NCBI RefSeq assembly: GCF_002836715.1
Contig: NZ_PJAT01000105.1
Location: 1 to 41,157, forward strand
DNA from: Psychrobacter sp. 4Dc
GTDB lineage: Bacteria; Pseudomonadota; Gammaproteobacteria; Pseudomonadales; Moraxellaceae
Direction of reading: 5' to 3'
DNA length: 41,157 bases
Below the pieces are notes generated by a model, which was given only the letters and a program-made list of their open reading frames with translations, searched no databases and was not told the origin of the DNA. The position numbers were made by a program, and so were the translations under genes. Shown in pieces: positions 34,943 through 41,157 of this stretch (within the stretch, counting starts at the first letter, position 1; each line of letters opens with the position of its first letter).

Positions 34943-36229
34943 TTATAGCCCAGCGATTTTGCTTTCGCCGTCTTCACGATCTAGGCCAAATGCCGTGTGC
35001 AATGACTTAACAGCTTTTTCTAAGTGTTGATCCTGAATCAGAACCGACACTTTGATTTCGCTGGTTGAAATCATTTGGATATTGATGTTGTTTTCAGCCA
35101 GTGTTTGGAACATAAGGCTAGCGACACCTGCGTGTGAACGCATGCCAACACCAACCAATGACACTTTGACGACTTCACTGTTGCCCAATATTTCTTTGGC
35201 GCCAATTTCATCTTTTACTTCTTCGTTAAGCACTTTTAGCGTTTTATCTAAATCAGTGCGGTTAACCGTAAAAGTAAAGTCAGTAGTACCGTTATCCGAA
35301 AGATTTTGTACAATCATATCGATTTCGATATTGGCACGACCAATTGGGCTTAAGATAGCAGAGGCGATACCAGGATGGTCAGGCACGCCGCGTACTAAGA
35401 TTTTTGCTTCGTCTCTATTGAACGCGATACCTGAGATGATTGCCTGTTCCATATTGTCTCCTTCGTCTATCGTAATTAGGGTACCCACGTTGTCTTGAAA
35501 TTCTTGGTCAAAGCTACCGTCTGTGTTTTCATCAAAGCTAGAGAGTACACGTAGCGGCACGCCATATTTACCAGCGAATTCTACTGAGCGAATTTGTAGA
35601 ATCTTAGAGCCAAGACTTGCCATTTCAAGCATTTCTTCAAATGTAATTTTTTCAAGTTTTTTGGCTTTTGAGGTCACGCGAGGGTCAGTGGTATAGACGC
35701 CATCGACATCGGTATAAATTTGACACTCGTCAGCGCCCAAGGCCGCGGCAATCGCCACACCTGTGGTATCAGAACCACCGCGTCCTAATGTGGTCGCGTT
35801 GCCTTCTTCGTCGATACCTTGGAAACCTGCCACAATAACGATATTGCCAGCATCTAATTGCTCACGTATGTTTTTGTCATCGATGCTTTCGATACGGGCT
35901 TTATTATGGGCGTTGTCGGTTTTAATCGCGACTTGGCGACCAGTCATTGAACGGGCACCAATACCAAGCTCTTTAATCGCCATGGCAAGCAGTGAGATAG
36001 AAACCTGCTCACCTGTTGAGACCATTTGATCGTATTCGCGAGGATCAGGCTGTGTGCTAATTTGGCGAGCTAGATCAATCAAACGGTTAGTTTCGCCGCT
36101 CATGGCTGAGACCACGACGACCACTTGATGACCATTGTCATGCCAGCGTTTGACTCGTTTGGCGACGTTTTTGATGCGGTCGATACTGCCCATCGAGGTG
36201 CCGCCGTATTTCTGTACTATTAACGCCAT
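34943..36229 (-). CDS. lysC: Aspartate kinase
   Basis: This 428-residue enzyme makes aspartyl phosphate, the first step to lysine, threonine and methionine. The kinase domain has VQKYGGTSMGS, STGEQVSISLL, GRGGSDTTGVAIAAAL and DVDGVYTTDPR. Two C-terminal ACT domains follow, with GVPDHPGIASAILSPI and MRSHAGVASLMFQTL, implying feedback control by amino acids. The length matches the monofunctional Pseudomonas-type enzyme. It lies between alaS and csrA. Confidence 0.96.
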   Translation of the reverse strand: MALIVQKYGGTSMGSIDRIKNVAKRVKRWHDNGHQVVVVVSAMSGETNRLIDLARQISTQPDPREYDQMVSTGEQVSISLLAMAIKELGIGARSMTGRQVAIKTDNAHNKARIESIDDKNIREQLDAGNIVIVAGFQGIDEEGNATTLGRGGSDTTGVAIAAALGADECQIYTDVDGVYTTDPRVTSKAKKLEKITFEEMLEMASLGSKILQIRSVEFAGKYGVPLRVLSSFDENTDGSFDQEFQDNVGTLITIDEGDNMEQAIISGIAFNRDEAKILVRGVPDHPGIASAILSPIGRANIEIDMIVQNLSDNGTTDFTFTVNRTDLDKTLKVLNEEVKDEIGAKEILGNSEVVKVSLVGVGMRSHAGVASLMFQTLAENNINIQMISTSEIKVSVLIQDQHLEKAVKSLHTAFGLDREDGESKIAGL

Positions 36230-36586
36230 AAAAATCTACCTATTTATTCAATAATGACTTTTTATTGTCATTGATGAGAGTCAATGTGATACTCGCCAAT
36301 GCTTGTATAGATAAAGCCAGATGATAAGAGTTATGCCTTTAGGTTTTTCATTCTTTTAATGGTATGTATCAACCTTATAGAATGAACAATATGCCCAAAC
36401 GTTGACCTTTATACCATATCTACCGCATAACTTTAAGTCTCAGGAGCGCTTAGATGTATGGCGATTGGTTATAGTAGTTATAACCAATCACGTATTTTAT
36501 GCGTAGTAGAGTAAAGCTATGCGATAAATATAAGGTACATTGTGACGCGCTATACCAGTATATTCGCGAGTTTAATATTCACTAGC
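36230..36586. other. alaS-lysC intergenic region with a perfect hairpin
   Basis: There is no gene here. GATTGGTTATA (36463-36473) and TATAACCAATC (36479-36489) form a perfect 11-bp stem with a 5-nt loop. No T-run follows on either strand. It could be an alaS 3' stabiliser or a protein-binding palindrome. A lysC promoter was not clear. Confidence 0.5.
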
Positions 36587-39259
36587 TTAGCTAAGCTGGG
36601 TTTCAATCCAAGCAGGTAGAGCGCTGATAACCGCTGTACTGTTGCCAGACTTCGGTGCGCCGCCTTGTGCGTAGTCAGGCTTACCGCCACCTTTACCACC
36701 AAGCTCACCTGCTAAATGACGAATAATATCACCAGCTTTCACTTTGGCAGTGACAGATTTTGCGACGCTCGCTGCGAGTGCTAATTGGTCATCTTTATCA
36801 CCAATTAATACAATCACGCTATCAGGCAGTTTTGATTTGATATCGTCCATCAGCGTACGGATAGATTTACCATCGATACCGCTTAAAGTACTGATAAGAA
36901 CTGGGGTACCTGCGATCGTTTGTACATCATCAAGCAAATTGGCTGCTTGAGCACTGGCGATTTTTTGCTCTAAGCGCTCTAGTTGTTTTTCTAGGTCACG
37001 TTGCTTATCAGCCATAGTACGGACACGCTGCGCCACTTCAGGACGTTTTACTTTCAGCTGACTTGCCAACTCACTTAGCTGTTGCTCGCTTTGCTGAATG
37101 TTTTTGACCGCATTCATACCTGTGACAGCTTCAACTCGGCGGATACCAGCCGCAATACCAGACTCACTGGTGATTTTTAGCACACCGATATCGCCCGTAC
37201 GCTGTACATGCAAGCCACCGCATAGCTCGATAGAGAAAGGCTTGCGCTGACCATCAACGATACGGTCTGTACCCATGGTTAGGACTCGAACGTCACTGCC
37301 GTACTTTTCGCCAAACAGTGCCATAGCGCCTTGGTTCATCGCCTCATCAATCGACATATGCTCGATACGGGCAGGGGTGTTGGCTTGAATTTGCTCATTA
37401 ACGAGACGTTCAACACGCATGATTTCAGCAGCGCTGACAGGTTTGTCATAAGCAAAGTCAAAACGTAGTACTTCGCTTGAAACTAGTGAGCCTTTTTGCG
37501 TGACCACATCGCCTAGCACTTCTCTTAGCGCTGCGTGCAATAGGTGAGTGGCCGAGTGGTTTTTGGCGCTGGCTGCACGAATGCTAGACAGTACTTGCGC
37601 TTCAGCGGTTTGCTTAGTGCTGATATCACCCATGGTCACGACACCATAATGGATAATCGCCTGACCAGATTTTTTGGTATCTTGCACTTCAAAGACGCCA
37701 GATGCCGTACGGATTTCACCAAGCTCACCAACTTGACCACCACCTTCAGCATAAAATGGGGTGCGATCTAATACCACAACGCCTTCCATGCCTTCTGTTA
37801 AGCTGTCTGCTGGGTTGCCGTCTTGATAAAGCGCGTCAATAGTCACGCCGTCTTCTTCAAGCTGCTCATAGCCGATAAATGTCGTTGGTGTTTCTACTTG
37901 GATGACACTGCTGTAATCGACGTCAAACTTGCCAGCATCACGCGCACGCTCACGTTGTGCCTGCATATGCTCATCAAATTCGGCTTCATCAATAGCAATA
38001 CCACGCTCACGAGTGATATCTGCGGTCAAGTCAAGTGGGAAACCATAGGTATCATAGAGCTTAAATGCAGCTTCACCAGATAGCGTATCGCCATCTTGTA
38101 AGCCTTCAAGTTCGCTGGCAAGTAAACGTAAGCCTTGAGCCAATGTTTTAGCAAACTGTGCTTCTTCTTTTTGAATAGCACTCTCGATGACGCTCTGCTT
38201 GTCTTGTAGCTCAGGATAGGCACTGCCCATTTCAGCGACGAGTGGCGCAACCATTTTATAGAAAAACTCACTATCAGCGCCAAGCTTGTTGCCATGACGT
38301 ACCGCACGACGAATGACACGGCGCAATACATAGCCGCGACCTTCATTACTTGGCGTGACACCATCAGCAATCAAAAACGCCACGGCACGAATATGGTCGG
38401 CGATGACTTTTAATGATGATTGTTGCTCATTATTGATTTCTAAAATGTCAGCTGCTGCATCCATCAAATGAACAAATAAGTCGATTTCATAGTTGCCATG
38501 AACGCCTTGCATGATGGCACTAATACGCTCAAGCCCCATGCCTGTATCGACGCTAGGTGCAGGCAGTGGTAATAGTGTGCCGTCCTTTTGACGATTGAAC
38601 TGCATGAATACACAGTTCCAAATCTCAATATAGCGATCGCCGTCTTCTTCTGGCGTACCTGGCAGGCCGCCTTCGATATCGGCGCCATGGTCATAAAAGA
38701 CCTCGGTACAAGGGCCACAAGGACCAGTGTCACCCATTGTCCAAAAGTTATCAGAAGCGTAAGGAGCACCTTTGTTATCACCAATACGAATGATGCGCTC
38801 ACTCGGAATACCGATGTTTTTATTCCAAATTTCAAAGGCCTCGTCATCAGTCTCATAGATAGTGACATAGAGACGATTTTTATCAATCGCTAACCACTGA
38901 TCTGAGGTTAAAAACTCCCAGATATACTCGATGCCTGCTTGTTTAAAGTAATCACCAAATGAGAAGTTGCCAAGCATTTCAAAGAAAGTATGGTGACGGG
39001 CGGTATAGCCGACGTTATCTAAGTCATTATGTTTGCCGCCAGCACGTACACACTTTTGAGAGGTTACTGCACGTGTATAGTCACGTGGTTCCATACCCAA
39101 AAAGGTCTCTTTAAACTGATTCATACCGGCATTGGTAAATAGCAATGTCGGATCATTGTGTGGAATCAAGCTAGACGATGAAACTTGGGTGTGCTGCTTG
39201 CTTATGAAAAAATCGATAAAGGCTTGGCGAATATCGGCTGAGCGAAATGGCTGGCTCAC
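36587..39259 (-). CDS. alaS: Alanyl-tRNA synthetase
   Basis: This 890-residue class II enzyme charges tRNA-Ala and edits mischarged Ser/Gly. The N-terminal aminoacylation domain begins [18 protein letters not shown] and has [19 protein letters not shown] and [11 protein letters not shown]. The editing domain carries [12 protein letters not shown] (HxxxH) and the zinc-type [14 protein letters not shown] coiled coil ([19 protein letters not shown]) leads to the glycine-rich C-Ala domain ([14 protein letters not shown]). The start codon is GTG with a strong AAGGAG five bases upstream. The next gene on the strand is lysC. Confidence 0.97.
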   Translation of the reverse strand: MSQPFRSADIRQAFIDFFISKQHTQVSSSSLIPHNDPTLLFTNAGMNQFKETFLGMEPRDYTRAVTSQKCVRAGGKHNDLDNVGYTARHHTFFEMLGNFSFGDYFKQAGIEYIWEFLTSDQWLAIDKNRLYVTIYETDDEAFEIWNKNIGIPSERIIRIGDNKGAPYASDNFWTMGDTGPCGPCTEVFYDHGADIEGGLPGTPEEDGDRYIEIWNCVFMQFNRQKDGTLLPLPAPSVDTGMGLERISAIMQGVHGNYEIDLFVHLMDAAADILEINNEQQSSLKVIADHIRAVAFLIADGVTPSNEGRGYVLRRVIRRAVRHGNKLGADSEFFYKMVAPLVAEMGSAYPELQDKQSVIESAIQKEEAQFAKTLAQGLRLLASELEGLQDGDTLSGEAAFKLYDTYGFPLDLTADITRERGIAIDEAEFDEHMQAQRERARDAGKFDVDYSSVIQVETPTTFIGYEQLEEDGVTIDALYQDGNPADSLTEGMEGVVVLDRTPFYAEGGGQVGELGEIRTASGVFEVQDTKKSGQAIIHYGVVTMGDISTKQTAEAQVLSSIRAASAKNHSATHLLHAALREVLGDVVTQKGSLVSSEVLRFDFAYDKPVSAAEIMRVERLVNEQIQANTPARIEHMSIDEAMNQGAMALFGEKYGSDVRVLTMGTDRIVDGQRKPFSIELCGGLHVQRTGDIGVLKITSESGIAAGIRRVEAVTGMNAVKNIQQSEQQLSELASQLKVKRPEVAQRVRTMADKQRDLEKQLERLEQKIASAQAANLLDDVQTIAGTPVLISTLSGIDGKSIRTLMDDIKSKLPDSVIVLIGDKDDQLALAASVAKSVTAKVKAGDIIRHLAGELGGKGGGKPDYAQGGAPKSGNSTAVISALPAWIETQLS

Positions 39260-39413
39260 AGCGGCTCCTTACTGACGGATAGAATTGAGTAAATGACATA
39301 AAATAATTTTGCAAGCGATTTTAGCACAAACGCCCAAGCTCTTGGTACAAGAGTTATAACTACTAGGTTATTATACGTGTGCTAGTCATCGCCTAATTTA
39401 TAGAGTATGCAGA

Positions 39414-41156
39414 CTAGTTGGTCAAAATTGCCGCATCCGTTTCATCTAATTTGTCTTGCGTCGTTGGATTAGACTCGATTACTTGCACAGGCAGATAACG
39501 TAGTTGGAGCTTGATTGGCAAGTACTCTGGGAAATTCTCTGCCATATCATTAGTAATGAGCGTTTCAATCTGGCGAACATCGTATGAGCTTGGTAAAGTC
39601 TCTCCACGCACAATCGCCCGCACCACTTGGTTTTCTTCTGAGGTATCAAATTGCGTATTGGTCAATACATTACCTTGATCGATAAAGTAGTTGTTGATGG
39701 CTTCTTTGACACTACTCTCAAATACTTGCTGCTTGGCATTGGTCTGTAGATTGATGGTTAAGTAGGCACCTAAGCCACCAAGTAGCAACAAGGTCACGGC
39801 ATTGCGCTGCAAAAAGGTCAGATAAGTATTGGATTTATAATCGTCATCGACCAAACGACGGAAGCCTAAGACCCATAATACAAGCGCGTTGGTAAACTGG
39901 ATAGCAAGAATGTTAGTCGCTGCCAATAATAGCGCACCAAGCCCAAGCTGCATCTCGCCATTAGCGAGTAAGATACCACTAGCTGCCAGTGGTGGTACTA
40001 AGGCTGTGGCAACCGCAACGCCAACAACCGCAACCGAGAGATGCGGAGATACCATCGCATAAGCACCAGCTGTACCACCTGCTAAGGCAATCATTAAATC
40101 CATGGAAGTAGGCTGGGTACGTGATAGGATTTCTGCCGTTAGCGGTTGGTCCTTATGTAGCCAACCAACGATAAAGCCGACCAATACCACCAATGAGACA
40201 CCGATAATGACGGTAAAGAGCGACTTACGTAGCAGTGGCATACGGTGATCGATAATTGCTAGCGCTATACCCGTGATAGGGCCTAGCATCATCGCAACCA
40301 ACATGGCTCCGATGACCACGGCTGCTGAATTAGTCACTAGCCCATAACTGGCAATGATGGCAGATAAGATGTTCATGATGAAGTACATCTTGCTAGGCAG
40401 CGCGTTCGCCTCAATCCTAACCCGTACTTCTGGGTAATCTACTTTTTGATTACTAAATTGCTCGGCGACAAACTGCTTATAAGACTCAAGTTTGGCTTCC
40501 TTTTCCTCTTGAACCTCATCCTCGTCACTTTCGTTTTCTACTTCGGTGTCTTCTACATCGCTATCTTCTAAATCAGTGTCTTTACTTTGGTTATTATCTT
40601 CTGAGTCATTATTTTGATTGTCATCATCGCGACTAGATTTGTTTTTTGTCTTTTGTTGATTGGCTGTTTTGTTATCTGATGACTGTGCTGCGATGTTTGT
40701 GTCATCAGCAGGGTCATCGGCATAGTTGTCTTCTGCTTCTACCGTTACCTCTGCGTCACTATCGTCTTGAGCACTTTTCTCTGTTGTTTCCGCCGTATCC
40801 GACTGAAAGAAATCGGACTTCTCTTTCGCTTCTATAGACTCTGATTCTGCAACCTCAGACGCTTCAGTATTTGATTGTGACTCAGGTTCTGTCGATTCTA
40901 AGGTTGCTACGACCACATCGTCACTGATGGTTTCCATGGTTATCTCAGCGTCAGGTGGCTGCGCACATTCAGTGTCTACTTCGGAGTCTGTTTCAGGCGA
41001 TTGTTTGTGTTGAGTGTCTTCGCTTTCATCATTGTCTACAGCATCATCAACTACTGGATCAATTAACGCGTCTTGATCTTGAGAAGCGTCAGTAATGATT
41101 GGTGAATCATTTTGATCCACTGAGTTATGCGCAGTGTTTTTTTTAGATGAGGACAT
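39414..41156 (-). CDS. DUF389 membrane protein with long acidic N-terminus
   Basis: This 580-residue protein has unknown function. Residues 1 to about 222 are low-complexity and very rich in Asp, Glu, Ser, Thr and Gln, with no hydrophobic segment. A linker (YKQFVAEQFSNQKVDYPEVR) leads into the DUF389 core with several membrane spans: FIMNILSAIIASYGLVTNSA, VVIGAMLVAMMLGPITGIAL, and the segment SVAVVGVAVATALVPPLAAS. A soluble C-terminal domain follows (about 470-580). The ATG is one base from the window end; the N-terminus could extend beyond if this start is wrong. Confidence 0.85.
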   Translation of the reverse strand: MSSSKKNTAHNSVDQNDSPIITDASQDQDALIDPVVDDAVDNDESEDTQHKQSPETDSEVDTECAQPPDAEITMETISDDVVVATLESTEPESQSNTEASEVAESESIEAKEKSDFFQSDTAETTEKSAQDDSDAEVTVEAEDNYADDPADDTNIAAQSSDNKTANQQKTKNKSSRDDDNQNNDSEDNNQSKDTDLEDSDVEDTEVENESDEDEVQEEKEAKLESYKQFVAEQFSNQKVDYPEVRVRIEANALPSKMYFIMNILSAIIASYGLVTNSAAVVIGAMLVAMMLGPITGIALAIIDHRMPLLRKSLFTVIIGVSLVVLVGFIVGWLHKDQPLTAEILSRTQPTSMDLMIALAGGTAGAYAMVSPHLSVAVVGVAVATALVPPLAASGILLANGEMQLGLGALLLAATNILAIQFTNALVLWVLGFRRLVDDDYKSNTYLTFLQRNAVTLLLLGGLGAYLTINLQTNAKQQVFESSVKEAINNYFIDQGNVLTNTQFDTSEENQVVRAIVRGETLPSSYDVRQIETLITNDMAENFPEYLPIKLQLRYLPVQVIESNPTTQDKLDETDAAILTN

Positions 41157-41157
41157 A

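Overview
The window looks like one end of a draft-assembly contig from a Psychrobacter-type gammaproteobacterium (Moraxellaceae). The basis is protein-level resemblance, moderate G+C, and three gene orders familiar from this group and Pseudomonas: alaS-lysC-csrA, prmA-(DUF3426)-fis-purH, and a TPR lipoprotein next to mrcB. I could not run a database search, so the genus is an inference. Almost all of the window is chromosomal housekeeping. I found no CRISPR array, tRNA, rRNA, prophage or defence island, and I do not see a convincing new multi-gene system.

Layout. Bases 1-135 are not genomic: a poly-A run is followed by a degraded Illumina Nextera P7/i7/transposon adapter. A 5'-truncated NAD(P)-binding protein and rraA follow. 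An intact IS3-family element (1634-3055) has inserted into the loop of the rraA terminator hairpin. Then come mfd, a HIT-family protein and a membrane-anchored class III adenylate cyclase, all on the plus strand. From 15474 down to 9360 (minus strand) lies a complete isc operon, iscR-iscS-iscU-iscA-hscB-hscA-fdx, with an IscR-type operator over its promoter. Next are an unusual SCP2/UbiJ-like membrane protein (minus), then HU and ppiD (plus).

From 27887 down to 19724 the minus strand carries mrcB and a TPR lipoprotein (probably the PBP1b activator LpoP), then prmA, a zinc-ribbon/DUF3426 protein, fis and purH. A divergent ccoI-type copper ATPase follows, then a Bax-inhibitor-1/YccA-like protein (minus), nadK and yeaC (plus). 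The end of the window is hopJ, csrA, lysC, alaS and a DUF389 membrane protein with a very acidic N-terminal extension (all minus).

How the genes work together. The isc genes form one pathway: IscS supplies sulfur, IscU is the scaffold, HscA/HscB and Fdx drive maturation, IscA is a carrier, and IscR senses cluster status. MrcB and the lipoprotein probably form a synthase/activator pair in the envelope. HU and PpiD keep their common adjacency. The most useful observations concern RNA-level and mobile structure: the IS in the terminator loop, hairpins built into both IS ends, hairpins on both sides of iscU, and a terminator-like hairpin directly in front of purH.
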